DNA of 64,000 bases from Glandiceps talaboti (GCF_964340395.1 NC_135552.1:4663201-4727200), one strand, 5' to 3'. Numbered from the stretch's first letter, positions 45,516-59,569 are shown. Notes: a model not told the origin generated them from the letters alone. Numbers and translations are program-made.

Positions 45516-46342
45516 TACTGTGTGATTGATTGATTGATTGATTGACTAACTAACTAACTATAACTAGTGAATGACAGATTACAGACATAAATAACTAAAA
45601 AGTAACTGACTGACTAACTGACTACCTGATCAAAGTTAACAACTGTCAGACTGACTCATTGATTAACTCGTGAAATATACGGCTAAAACTGACTGATTTA
45701 CTGATTAGACAGACATACATGATTAAAATTGATTAGACAAATAACTAAAACTCACTGACTGACTGATTAGACATAAATGACTAACACTGACTGACTGACT
45801 GACATAAATGACTAAAACTAACTGACTGACTAACTGACCATTATGGACGTAAATGACTAACAATGACTGACTCATTGACTAATTGACTGACTGACTGCTG
45901 ACTGACTAACTGACTGGCTGAGTCTGATTGACTGCAGGCTGGCTGGCTAACGTGACTGGCTGATTGATTGACTAACTAACTAGTGAATGACAGATTACAG
46001 ACATAAATAACTAAAAAGTGACTGACTGACTGACTATATCTGACTGGCTGATCAAAGTTAACAACTGTCAGACTGACTCATTGATTAACTAGTGACATAT
46101 ATGGCTAAAATTGACTGACAGATTACAGACATAAATAACTAAAACTGACTGACTGACTGAATGATTACAGACATATATGGCTAAAATTGACTGTCTGACA
46201 ATGATTACAGACATATATGGCTAAAATTGACTGTCTGACTGAATGATTACAGACATATATGGCTAAAATTGACTGACAGAATATTACAGACATAAATAAC
46301 TAAAACTGATTGACTGACTGACTGACTGACTGATTACAGACA

Positions 46343-46850
46343 TAATAATAATAACTTTATTTGCCATATGCTAACAAAGCATTGGAAATTGATTTTTCAC
46401 ACGAGCTCATAAAAAAAAAACGGGAAATAAACTAAGAAAATAAAAGAATGACACAACAGACAATACAACACACGATACTAAAATACAATATTAAGACAAG
46501 TTATAATAAAACAGGCGGTAGATGTCTATGTTTGGTTTAAAATACGGATCGCAGATGGATAACAAACTCTTCCTAAAACGCTCTGTTCTTGTTCTGATGG
46601 TCCTATACCGCCTACCATAGGGTAAAAGTTTAAAGAAATCATGTGCTGGGTGGCTAGATTCCTGAATAATGGCTTTTGCTTTGTGCAAAGTACATGACTT
46701 ATAAATGGAATGTAATGATGGCAATTCTGTGCTGATGATTCTTTGTGTTGTCCTCACAACCCACTCAAGTGTATTCATTTCATTCTTGGATATATTATTG
46801 AACCAGACTGTGATAGCATATGTTAAAATACTCTCTATAACACTGCAATA
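46343..46850 (-). mobile_element. 5'-truncated non-LTR retrotransposon, 3' end with RT C-terminal fragment
   Basis: The minus-strand frame from about 46850 to 46491 contains SVIESILTYAITVWFNN, then ELPSLHSIYKSCTLHKAKAI, SSHPAHDFFKLLPYGRRYR and TIRTRTERFRKSLL. This is the characteristic end of the reverse transcriptase of CR1/L2/Rex1-type elements (SLPSLxDIY...KAxxIxxDxSHP...LLPSGRRYRSIRxRT). Beyond the stop is an A-rich 3' UTR and an (ATT)n tail at 46,343-46,355. Only about 120 residues remain, so this is a dead-on-arrival insertion into the CTGA array. Confidence 0.85.
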
Positions 46851-47680
46851 AATGGCTGAAACTGACTGACCAACTGATTACACACATAAATGGCTAAAAC
46901 TGACTAACTAACCGACTGTGCTGATTGGCTGATTGGCTGACTGACTGACTGACTGATTATATAGATATAAATGACTAAAACTGACTGACTGACTGACTGA
47001 TTACAGACATAAATAACTAAACTTATAACAGACATAACTGATTAAAACTGACTGACTGACTGATTAGACACATTTGACTAAAACTGACTGATTACAGACA
47101 TAATTGACTAAAGTTGACAGACTGACAGATATATAGATGTGAATGACTAAAACTGACTGATGACTGACTGATAGACATATTAAATCACTAAAACTGACTG
47201 ATTACATATATAAATGACTTTCACTGGATGATTGATTGACTGACTGACTGACTGACTGACTGATTGATTAGACATAAATAACTAAAACTGACTGACTGAC
47301 TGACTGACTGACTGACTGACTGATTACAGACATAAATGAGTAAAACTGACTGACTGATTGGGTACAAGTATAATTGACTAAAACTGACAGACTGATGACT
47401 GACTGACTGACTGACTACATACATAACTGATTAAAACTGACTGACTGACTGATTAGACATAAATAACTAAAATTGATCGACTGATTACAGACATAAATGA
47501 GTAAAACTGATCGACTGACTAATGTGAATGACTAAAACTGACTGACAGACATAAATGACAAAAACTGACTGACTTACTGACTGACAGATTACAGATGACA
47601 TAAATAACTAAAACTGACTGACTGACTGACTGACTGATTACAGACATATATGGCTAAAACTGACTGACTGATTACAGACA

Positions 47681-47816
47681 TAATAATAATAACTTTATTT
47701 GCCATATGCTAACAAAGCATTAGAAATTGATTTTTCACATGAGCTCATACAAAAAAAAACGGTAAAAAAACTAAGAATATAAAAGAATGACACAACAAAC
47801 AATAAAACACACACGA
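47681..47816 (-). mobile_element. Second copy of the retrotransposon 3' end, from array duplication
   Basis: The same (ATT)n tail and 3' UTR (AACTTTATTTGCCATATGCT, ATGACACAACAAACAATA) appear 1,338 bp right of the first copy with identical left flanking array sequence. The coding part is absent: it jumps directly to GATTGGCTGATTGGCTGACT, which flanks the first copy on its other side (about 46,920). Confidence 0.85.
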
Positions 47817-48659
47817 TTGGCTGATTGGCTGACTGACTGACTGATTGATTATATAGATATAAATGACTAAAACTGACTGACTGACTGAGTAATTGACTGA
47901 CTGACTGATTACAGACATAACTGATTAAAACTGACTGACTGACTGACTGACTGACTGATTAGACACAATTGACAAAAACTGACTGACCGACTGACTGACT
48001 GATTACAGACATAATTAACTAAAACTGACTAAAACTGACTGATTACAGACATAATTGACTAAAATTGACAGACTGACAGATTATAGATGTGAATGACTAA
48101 AACTGACTGATTGATTACATATATAAATGACTTTCACTGGCTGATTGACTGAGTACAGACATAAATAACTAAAACTGACCCACTTACTGACTGACTGATT
48201 AGACACAATTGACTAAAACTGACTGACTGACTGACTGACTGACTGATTACAGACATAATTGACTGACTGACTGACTGACTGACTGACTGATTAGACACAA
48301 TTGACTAAAACTGATTGACTGATTAGACATAAGTAACTAAAACTGACAGACTGACTGATTACAGACATAAATATGAGTAAAACTGACTGACTGATTATAT
48401 TCCATAAATGACCAAAACTGACTCACTAACTGATTAGACATAAATAACTTAAACTGACTGTCTGACTGACTGACTGACTGACTGACTGATTACAAACATA
48501 AATAAACTAAAACTGGATGATGGACTGACTGAGTGAGTGAGTGTTTACAGACATAAGTAACTAAAACTGAGTCTGCCTGATTACAGATGTGAATGACTAA
48601 AACTGACTGAGTGATTACGGTACAGACGTAAATAACTTAAACTTAACCGGCTCCCTGTA

Positions 48660-48735
48660 ACGTACGTAGTTGTTAGCTCACCGGTTTAGCAGTCAGGAGG
48701 TCATGGGTTCGAATTCCACTGGAAACAGATGACTG
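48660..48735 (+). mobile_element. tRNA-like insertion in CTGA array (SINE head or tRNA relic)
   Basis: GTAGTTGTTAGCTCACCGGT (A-box-like TAGCTCACCGG) and GTCATGGGTTCGAATTCC (B-box GGTTCGAATTCC at about 48,705-48,717) have tRNA-like spacing. Acceptor-stem pairing is not evident, and the surroundings return to array sequence at once. Confidence 0.55.
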
Positions 48736-51700
48736 ATTACAGACATAAGTACCTAAAACTGACTGACTGACTGATTACAAACATAATTGACTAAAACTGA
48801 CTGACTGACTGACTGATTGATTACAAACATAAATAACTAAAACTGGATGATGGACTGACTGTCATGGGTGAGTGCATTTTACAGCCATAAGTAACTAAAA
48901 CTGAGTCTGCCTGATTACAAACATAAATGACAAAAATTGAATGATGGACTGACTGACTTTAATACTGGCATAAATGGCTGATTACAGACATAAATGGCTA
49001 AAACTGACTGACTGACTGATTGAATATATTACAGGCATAAATGTCTAAACTGACTGACTGACTGACTGATTACAGACATAAATGGCTAAAACTGACTGAC
49101 AGATTACAGACATAAATGGCTAAAACTGACTGACTGATTACAGACATAAATAACTAAAACTGACTGACTGACTGACTGACTGATTACAGACATAAATGGC
49201 TAAAACTGACTGACTGATTAGACATAAATGACTAAAACTGACTGACTGACTGACTGATTACAGACATAAATGGCTAAAACTGACTGACTGATTACAGACA
49301 TAAATAACGTAAAACTGACTGACTGACTGACTGACTGACTGAATACAGACATAAATGGCTAAAACTGACTGACTGACTGATTACAGACATAAATAACTAA
49401 AACTGACTGACTGACTGACTGACTGACTGAATACAGACATAAATGGCTAAAACTGACTGACTGATTACAGACATAAATAACTAAAACTGATTGACTGACT
49501 GACTGACTGACTGATTACAGACATACATGTAAATGGCTAAAACTGACTGACTGACTGACTGACTGACTGATTACAGACATAAATGGCTAAAACTGACTGA
49601 CTGATTACAGACATAAATAACTAAAACTGATTGACTGACTGACTGACTGACTGATTACAGACATAAATGGCTAAAACTGATTGACTGACTGACTGACTGA
49701 CTGATTACAGACATAAATGGCTAAAACTGACTGACTGACTGACTGATTACAGACATAAATGGCTAAAACTGACTGACTGATTACAGACATAAATAACTAA
49801 AACTGACTGACTGACTGACTGATTACAGACATAAATGACTAAAACTGACTGACTGATTACAGACATAAATAACTAAAACTGACTGACTGACTGACTGACT
49901 GATTACAGACATAAATGGCTAAAACTGACTGACTGATTACAGACATAAATGGCTAAAACTGACTGACTGACTGACTGACTGACTGATTACAGACATAAAT
50001 GGCTAAAACTGACTGACTGATTACAGACATAAATGGCTAAAACTGACTGACTGATTACAGACATAAATGGCTAAAACTGACTGACTGATTACAGACACAA
50101 ATAACTAAGACTGACTGACTGACTGACTGACTGATTACAGACATAAAAAATGGCTAAAACTGACTGACTGATTACAGACATAAATGACTAAAACTGACTG
50201 ACTGACTGACTGATTACAGACATAAAAAATGACTAAAACTGACTGACTGATTAGACATAAATGACTAAAACTGACTGACTGACTGACTGATTACAGACAT
50301 AAATGGCTAAAACTGACTGACTGATTACAGACATAAATGGCTAAAACTGACTGATTACAGACATAAATGAGTAAAACTGACTGACTGATTACAGACATAA
50401 ATGGCTAAAACTGACTGATTACAGACATAAATGGCTAAAACTGACTGACTGATTACAGACATAAATGACTAAAACTGACTGATTACAGACATAAATGAGT
50501 AAAACTGACTGACTGACTACACAGATATAAATGAATAAAACTGACTGACTGACTGATTGACTGACTGACTGACTGACTGATTACAGACATAAATGAGTAA
50601 AACTGACTGACTGACTGACTACACAGATATAAATGAATAAAACTGACTGACTGACTGACTGACTGACTGACTGATTACAGACACGAATGAGTAAAACTAA
50701 CTGACTGACTGACTGACTGACTGACTGATTAAACAGATATAAATCACTAAAACTGACTGACTGATTACAGACATACATGACTAAAACTGACAGACTGACT
50801 GACTGACTGACTGATTACAGACTCAAATGAGTAAAACTAACTACTGACTGATTAAACAGATATAAATGACTAAAACTGACTGACTGACTGACTGACTGAC
50901 TGACTGACTGATTACAGACATAAATAACTAAAACTGACTGACTGACTGACTGACTGACTGACTGATTACAGACACGAATGAGTAAAACTAACTACTGACT
51001 GATTACAGACATAAATAACTAAAACTGACTGACTGACTGACTGACTGACTGATTACAGACATAAATGACTAAAACTGACTGACTGACTGACTGATTGACT
51101 GACTGATTACAGACACGAATGAGTAAAACTAACTGACTGACTGACTGACTGACTGACTGACTGATTACAGACATAAATGACTAAAACTGACTGACTGACT
51201 GACTGACTGACTGACTGACTGACTACACATCAGATATAAATGAATAAAACTGACTGACTGACTGACTGACTGACTGATTAAACAGACATACATGACTAAA
51301 ACTGACTGACTGACTGACTGACTGACTGACTGACTACACATCAGATATAAATGACTAAAACTGACTGACTGACTGACTGACTGACTGACTACACATCAGA
51401 TATAAATGAATAAAACTGACTGACTGACTGACTGACTGACTGATTACAGACTCAAATGAGTAAAACTAACTACTGACTGATTAAACAGATATAAATGACT
51501 AAAACTGACTGACTGACTGACTGACATAAATGACAAAAAACTGACTCACTAACTGATTAGACATAAATAACTTAAACTGACTGTCTGATTGACTGATTAG
51601 ACATAAATACCTAAAACTGACTGTCTGACTGACTGATTACAGACATAAATGAATAAAACTGACTGACTGACCGACCAACTGATTACATACATAAATGAGT

Positions 51701-52133
51701 AAAACTGACTCACTAACTGATTAGACATAAATAACTTAAACTGACTGACTGACTGACTGACTGACTGACTGACTGATTACAGACATAAATGAGCAAAACT
51801 GACTGACTGATTACATACATAAATGACTAAAACTGACTCACTGATTTGACTTAAATAACAAACTGACTGACTGACTGACTGACTGACTGATTGATTGATT
51901 GATTGATTGATTGATTACAAACATAAATAACTAAAACTGAATGATGGACTGACTGACTGACTGACTGACTGACTGCCTGACTGACTGACTTAGTGTTTAC
52001 AGACATAAGTTACTAAAACTGAGTGACTGCCTGATTACAGACATAAATGACTAAAACTGACTGACTGACTGACTGATTAGACATAAGTAACTAATACTGA
52101 CTGACTGACTGACTGACTGACTGACTGACTGAC

Positions 52134-52170
<37 letters not shown>

Positions 52171-53045
52171 GGACATAAATAACTAAAGCTGACTGACTGA
52201 CTGATTGACTGACTGACTGACTGACTACAAACATAAATGAGTAAAACTGACTGACTGACTGATTACATACATAAATAACTAAAACTGACTCACTAACTGA
52301 TTAGACATAAATAACTTAAACTGACTGACTGACTGATTAGACATAAGTGACTAAAATTGACTGACTGATTGATTGATTGATTGATTGATTACAAACATAA
52401 ATAACTTAGACTGACTGGCTGAATGACGGACTGACTGATTACAGACATTAATGAGCAAAACTGACTCACTGATTTGACATAAACAACAAACTGACTGACT
52501 GACTGACTGACTGACTGACTGATTACAAACATAAATAACTAAAACTGAATGATGGACTGACTGACTGACTGACGGACTGACTGCCTGACTGACTGACTTA
52601 GTGTTTACAGACATAAGTTACTAAAACTGAGTGACTGCCTGATTACAGACATAAATGACTAAAACTGACTGACTGACTGATTAGACATAAGTAACTAATA
52701 CTGACTGACTGACTGACTGACTGACTGGCTGACTGATTGACTGACTGACTGACTGGCTGTCTGACTGACTGACTGACTGGACAGAAATAACTAAAACTGA
52801 ATGATTACAGACATAAATGAGTAAACCTGACTGACTGAGTACAGATGTTACTGACTAACTAGTAAGTGCACAAAAATAAATAACTAAAAACTTACTGATG
52901 GATTGACTACTAAAGATTGATTAAATAAAAACCTGAGGGGACTGAGTGATTGACTGGTAATTATAACTAGTGATTGACAGATTACACACACGAATGACTA
53001 AAACTGACCTGACTGACTCATTGACTCATTTTAGACACAAATAAT

Positions 53046-53665
53046 AAAAACTGACAAAACATGTCTAACTGCATGATTAAAACTGACAAAACATGACAAA
53101 CATGATTAACTGAATGACTAAAATTAAAACATGACAAACATGATTAACTGAATGACTAAAATTAAAACATGACAAACATGATTAACTGAATGACTAAAAT
53201 TAAAACATGACAAACATGATTAACTGAATGACTAAAACTGACAAAACATGACAAACATGATTAACTGAATGACTAAAATTAAAACATGACAAACATGATT
53301 AACTGAATGACTAAAATTAAAACATGACAAACATGATTAACTGCATGATTAAAACTGACAAAACATGACAAACATGATTAACTGAATGACTAAAATTGAA
53401 ACATGACAAACATGATTAACTGAATGACTAAAATTAAAACATGACAAACATGATTAACTGAATGACTAAAACTGACAAAACATGACAAACATGATTAACT
53501 GAATGACTAAAATTAAAACATGACAAACATGATTAACTGAATGACTAAAATTAAAACATGACAAACATGATTAACTGAATGACTAAAATTAAAACATGAC
53601 AAACATGATTAACTGAATGACTAAAACTGACAAAACATGACAAACATGATTAACTGAATGACTAA
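53046..53665. repeat. 38/41-bp minisatellite at the right end of the CTGA array
   Basis: Units of AACTGAATGACTAAAATTAA then AACATGACAAACATGATT (38 bp), interrupted every few units by a longer version with AAACTGACAAAACATGAC. About 16 copies with high identity. The GACTAAAACTGA component ties it to the neighbouring CTGA array. Confidence 0.93.
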
Positions 53666-53690
53666 AACTGACTGACCGAGTGACTGATTA

Positions 53691-55555
53691 GGGCAGCCTT
53701 AGCTAATTCTGTGTAAATTCTCATGACCTGACCAATTCAATATTTCAAATATCTAGTTTTTTCCAAATGGTTCATCAGTTTCCTTCTGACTTTTAATATT
53801 TCTAAGTCATTGAGATTGTTAAAGTGTGATTACGAATTGAATATATCACCAGCATGTAAAGTTACACTTACTTTTAAATAACTTTATAACTGACAAGATT
53901 TTTGTGATGAGAAACATAACATTAACTAAGGCCACCTTTACAGACATGACTAATATTATTATATAACTGACTGAGTGATTGACTATAAGTTGTGACTGAT
54001 TGATTATTTACATGATGGACTAACTGAATGACTAACTTAATGACTAACTGATTGACTATATGTCATTGCAGACATAAAGTGATATTGACTGACTGACTGT
54101 CTTACTGCCTGATATGGGCTGCCTGAATTACAATTCTATGTTGTTCATGAGCCGACCGACAAAATGGTTCAGTTTCCTTCTGACTTGACTTGACTTGTCC
54201 TTTCTTCTCATTCAGACTGTTCTGGTATAGACTCTATTCATGACGTCATAGTGAATGAGAGCTACTATCAGGTATCAAACATATCACCAACATTTACAAA
54301 TACACATACTTTTTCTTTACTAAGTTTTCAATTTTTAATTGACTGATTGACCCATACAATAACATAGAATTAACTTAGATCGCCCTTACCGACAGGAATG
54401 ACCAATAAATAATGACTATAAGTGACTGATTAATTACAATACAGACATGACGAAATAAAAGCATCAATGGCATTGTAGCACAACTGTTGAGGGTAAACTT
54501 TAGTTTTCAACCATCATAAGGGTTTTTTTTCTAGGCATATTTGCATACATTTTTTGACTATTTTTTCTCATTCCTACCCATCCATGGTGTTATAATACAT
54601 ATGCAATATACAGCATTCTTTCACTGTTGTTATGGCCGTGGTCTTGTTGCTAGGCATATCTACATACATTTCTGGAATGTTTATTAATTTGTGTTTTCTT
54701 CACTGGTGTCATGTTGGCATTATACGTTATTGTTTATCTGTTGCTATGGGCGTGATCTTGTTGCTAAGGATTTTTAAAAAAATGTTTGTTCAATTTCCTA
54801 CCATCCCTGTTCTTATATTTGCAATAAACCACATCATTTGACTGTTACTAAGGGTGAGGTCATGGTTGCTAGGGCCACTTATGTCAGTATGACACACTCA
54901 CAATTTGCATTTTTAGAATCATTGCCAATTTCATCCCCAGTAGTTTGAGAGGTAAAGTTCAATACCAAAATCTTTTGCATCATCCACAAGACAGACAGAT
55001 GGACAGATAGACTTTACTGTGAGCTATTGTTCACTTTGTGTTAGAACTTAGAGAATGTTTCCAAGCAGCCACAAAGAGAGATAATTAAAGTGTCACTGAC
55101 ATGCATTTATTACATTTTGTCCATAACATTTTAATGATTTAATGCGATCAATAAAACTATAAAAAATTCTGTACATCCCTTTATGGCTGAAGAGAGAAAT
55201 CTGTCATCATGTAATTAATATTTCTTGATCTGCCATATCAGCCCAGTACTTTTGAAATTAAATATTCTTGAACAAAAAGTCACATTTTTATTCCGCATTT
55301 CCATATCACTGATGGGATCATCATGTAATGAACAATTCTTAATCTACACACCTCTAAGAACATTCCCACCAACTTTGAGACCAATCTGCCCTGTAGTTTT
55401 TGAGTTTGAGTTGTTTTACAAGAATTTTCATTTTTTGACCCAAATCGCACACCTATAATGCGATCATTTTATTTTGAACAATTTCCCAACTAGACACCAC
55501 AACCCTGCCAAATACCAAGTCAATCCGTCAGTTTTTTTTTTGTTTAGCCCCCCCC
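53691..55555. other. Dispersed-repeat-rich DNA, no gene recognised
   Basis: At about 54,490-54,890 a phrase like GGTCTTGTTGCTAGGCATAT followed by a pyrimidine-rich stretch recurs three or four times at about 115-bp spacing, typical of a degenerate minisatellite-type transposon tail. It is followed by GACAGACAGATGGACAGATA. From about 55,070 to 55,530 is sequence resembling a dispersed element (ATTCCCACCAACTTTGAGAC). No exon is supported. Confidence 0.45.
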
Positions 55556-55735
55556 CCCCCCACACACATGCATACATGCATGCATACATACATACATACA
55601 TACATACATACATACATTCATACATACATACATACATACATACACACATGCATACATGCATGCATACATACATACATACATACATACATACATTCATACA
55701 TGCATGCATACATACATACAGACAGACATATAAAA
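55550..55735. repeat. Poly-C plus (CATA)n/(CATG)n microsatellite
   Basis: About 13 C, then CATACATGCATGCATACATA-type units. Met-Tyr-Val-Cys and His-Thr-Tyr-Ile frames on either strand are artefacts. Confidence 0.97.
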
Positions 55736-55809
55736 TGCTAGACACAGACAAACAGACAGACACCACATCATGCCTATAGCACTACTGAACATCAGATCAG
55801 TTGTGCTAA

Positions 55810-56250
55810 AAATACACTGACCATGATTGACTGACTAATAGTTGACTGATTACAGACATGAATGACTAAAAACAGAAAACTCATTACTCATTAGTGATTG
55901 ACTAACTAGACTTACTGACAAAAAAAATAACTCATTGACTGACTAAAACAGTTGACTGAGTGATTGGCTAGTGACTTTCTGATCACAGACACAAACAATT
56001 ATAACTTGACTGGTTGACTGACTACCAATAGTACCATGAATAATGGTTTGCTAACTGACCAGCTGACTAGCTGAAAGATATAGGACAGTCTACAAATTAT
56101 TAAATATCAACTATTTGTATCATTCTATAAACTGAGTGACTGATTGTTTAACTAACCAAAGATTGCAAAACCTATCTACTAATTGACTAATTACTAACTC
56201 ACTAACTGAAAAACAAACTAATCTATTGACTATACCATCAAACTGGCTAA
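55810..56250. repeat. Degenerate CTGA-type repeat remnant
   Basis: ACTGACT and ACTAACT words with ATTACAGACATGAATGACTA, clearly related to the 45-53.7 kb array but highly decayed. Confidence 0.6.
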
Positions 56251-56529
56251 CTGATGAGGTATAAAGAAATGAGAAAATAAACAGACAAGCCTTATAGATG
56301 TGGGCTATAGTAAATAATGCAAAACAAGCATTCTCCTTCATCAGATTTCAACCAGATTGAAGCAACACATAATGCGAAAGTAACTCTCACACTAGTTTTA
56401 ACTAGAATCTCTTCAGTGGTGCATACTCACCATAGAAGTTCAAAATGGTCTTTATAGCTATCAACATCTAGGGTAAGATATAATAGGTGCGGTATACTTA
56501 AATAATAAGTACCATTATATTCATACAGT

Positions 56530-59500
56530 GTCCACCTAGCTGTATAAAGGCAACACATGATGAGACAGAAACACGACCTGTAGTTGAAATATTTTTTCAG
56601 TGATGGATACCTACCTACCACACAGTGGTATTTTCAAAACAGTCCACCTAGCTGTAAGGCAAGATATGATGGGAGAGAAACACTACTTTGAGTTGAAATA
56701 CTTCTTCAGTGATGAATACCTACCTACCATATAATGGTATTTTCAAAACAGTCCACCTAGCTGTAAGGCAAGATATGATGGGAGAGAAACACTACTTTGA
56801 GTTGAAATACTTCTTCAGTGATGAATACCTACCTACCATATAATGGTACTTTGAAAACAGTCCACCTAGCTGTAAGGCAAGATATGATGGGAGAGAAACA
56901 CTACCTTGAGTTGAAATATTTCTTCAGTGTTGGATACCTACCTACCATATAATGGTATTTTCAAAACAGTCCACCTAGCTGTAAGGCAAGATATGATGGG
57001 ATAGAAACACTACTTTGAGATGAAATATTTCTTCTGTGATGGATACCTACCTACCACACAGTGGTATTTTAAAAATAGTCCACCTAGCTGTAAGGCAAGA
57101 TATGATGGGAGAGAAACACTACTTTGAGTTGAAATATTTCTTCAGTGATGAATACCTACCTACCATATAATGGTACTTTGAAAACAGTCCACCTAGCTGT
57201 AAGGCAAGATATGATGGGATAGATACACTACATTTGTACTTTGAGTTGAAATATTTCTTCAGTGATGGATACCTACCTACCACACAGTGGTATTTTCAAA
57301 ACAGTCCACCTAGCTGTAAGGCAAGATATGATGAGAGAGAAATTTACACTTTGAGATGAAATATTTCTTCTGTGATGGATACCTACCTACCACACAGTGG
57401 TATTTTCAAAACAGTCCACCTAGCTGTAAGGAAAGATATGATGAGAGAGAAACACTTTGAGTTGAAATATTTCTTCAGTGATGGATACCTACCTACCAAA
57501 TAATGGTATTTTCAAAACAGTCCACCTAGCTGTAAGGCAAGATATGATGGGAGAGAAACACTACTTTGAGTTGAAATATTTCTTTAGTGATGGATACATA
57601 TATACCTACCACACAGTGGTATTTTCAAAACAGTCCACCTAGCTGTAAGGCAAGATATGATGGGAGAGAAACGCTACCTTCAGTTGAAATATTTCTTCAG
57701 TGATGGATACCTACCTACCACACAGTGGTATTTTCAAAACAGTCCACCTAGCTGTAAGGAAAGATATGATGAGAGAGAAACACTTTGAGTTGAAATATTT
57801 CTTCAGTGATGGATACCTACCTACCAAATAATGGTATTTTCAAAACAGTCCACCTAGCTGTAAGGCAAGATATGATGGGAGAGAAACACTACTTTGAGTT
57901 GAAATATTTCTTTAGTGATGGATACCTACCTACCACACAGTGGTATTTTCAAAACAGTCCACCTAGCTGTAAGGCAAGATATGATGGGAGAGAAACGCTA
58001 CCTTGAGTTGAAATATTTCTTCAGTGATGGATACCTACCTACCACACAGTGGTATTTTCAAAACAGTCCACCTAGCTGTAAGGCAAGATATGATGGGAGA
58101 GAAACGCTACCTTGAGTTGAAATATTTCTTCAGTGATGGATACCTACCTACCACACAGTGGTATTTTCAACACAGTCCACCTAGCTGTAACGCAAGATAT
58201 GATGGGAGAAAAACACTACTTTGAGTTGAAATATTTCTTTAGTGATGGATACCTACCTACCGCACAGTGGTATTTTCAAAACAGTCCACCTAGCTGTAAG
58301 GCAAGATATGATGGGAGAGAAACGCTACCTTGAGTTGAAATACTTCTTCAGTGATGGATACCTACCTACCACACAGTGGTATTTTCAAGACAGTCCACCT
58401 AGCTGTAAGGCAAGATATGATGGGAGAGAAACACTACTTTGAGATGAAATATTTCTTCAGTGATGGATACCTACCTACCACACAGTGGTATTTTCAAAAC
58501 AGTCCACCGAGCTCTAAGGCAATTAAGATATGATGGGAGAGAAACACTACCTTGAGTTGAAATATTTCTTCAGTGATGGATACCTACTTACTGCATATTG
58601 GAATTACCAAAACAGTCCACCTAGCTGTAAGGCAAGATATGATGAGAGAGAAACACTACCTTGAGATGAAATATTTCTTCAGTGATGGATACCTAAACCT
58701 ACCAAACAGTGGTATTTTCAACACAGTCCACCTAGCTGTAACGCAAGATATGATGGGAGAGAAACACTACTTTGAGACGAAATATTTCTTCAGTGTTGGA
58801 TACCTACCTACCACACAGTGGTACTTTGAAAACAGTCCACCTAGCTGTAAGGCAAGATATGATGGGAGAGAAACGCTACTTTGAGATGAAATATTTCTTC
58901 AGTGATGGATACCTACCTACCTACTGCATATTGGAAATACAAAAACACTGTCTACCTAGCTGTAAGGCAAGATATGATGGGAGAGAAACACTATCTTCAG
59001 TTGAAATATTTCTTCAGTGATGGATACCTACCTACCGTATAATGGTATTTTCAGAACAGTCCACCTAGCTGTTATGCAAGATATGATGGGAGAGAAAGAC
59101 TACCTTGAGTTAAAATATTTCTTCAGTTATGGATACTTACCTATCACACACTGGTATTTTCAAAACAATCCACCTAGCTGTAAGGCAAGATATGATGAGA
59201 GAGAAACACTACTTTGAGATGAAATATTTCTTCAGTGATGGATACCGGATACCTACCTACCACACAGTGGAATTTTCAAAACAGTCCACCTAGCTGTAAG
59301 GCAAGATATGATGAGATGGAAACACTACCTTGACTTCACATATTTCTTCAGTGATGGATACCTACCTACCACATAGTGGTATTTTCATAATGGTCCACCT
59401 AGCTGTAAGGCAAGATATGATGGGAGAGAAACACTACGTTGAGTTGAAATATTTCTTCAGTGATGGATACCTACCTACCATGGTATATTTGAAATAGTCC

Positions 59501-59545
59501 AACTAGCTGTAAGGCAAGATATGATGGGAGAGATGAATTAATTTG
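56530..59545. repeat. 109-bp satellite array (about 27 units)
   Basis: The unit contains GATGGATACCTACCTACCAC, ACAGTGGTATTTTCAAAACA, GTCCACCTAGCTGTAAGGCA, AGATATGATGGGAGAGAAAC and ACTACTTTGAGTTGAAATAT plus TTCTTCAGT. The exact 109-bp period is clear between 57,806 and 58,460; flanking units vary by small indels. Variants are local (CACACAGTGG versus ATATAATGG; GAAACGCTACC versus GAAACACTAC). Because 109 is one more than a multiple of three, the frame moves at each unit, producing a series of overlapping 66-residue open frames. I treat these as by-products. Confidence 0.97.
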
Positions 59546-59569
59546 ACTCGGTATAAGAATTATTAAGAT

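Larger units (their letters stand above)
45000..53690. repeat. 8.7-kb CTGA-based complex tandem array
   Basis: The array is built from runs of the tetranucleotide CTGA (complement TCAG) joined by a linker such as TTACAGACATAAATGGCTAA or ATAAATAACTAAAACTGA, giving units of roughly 30-60 bp. The left part (45,000-48,700) is more degenerate, and the middle (48,950-51,500) is the most regular. A (GTCT)n run lies at about 52,132-52,170. The minus strand gives Ser-Gln-Ser-Val repeats, which are translations of the repeat and not a protein. It contains a truncated non-LTR retrotransposon, its duplicate, and a tRNA-like insertion near 48,660. Confidence 0.97.

Noticed and set aside
47221-52614. Minus-strand frames rich in Ser-Gln-Ser-Val
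   Set aside because: They are translations of the CTGA tandem repeat, with no start context or domain.
57806-59217. Series of 66-103 residue plus-strand frames as a repeat-protein gene
   Set aside because: The 109-bp period shifts frame each unit, so no frame continues through the array; more simply a satellite.
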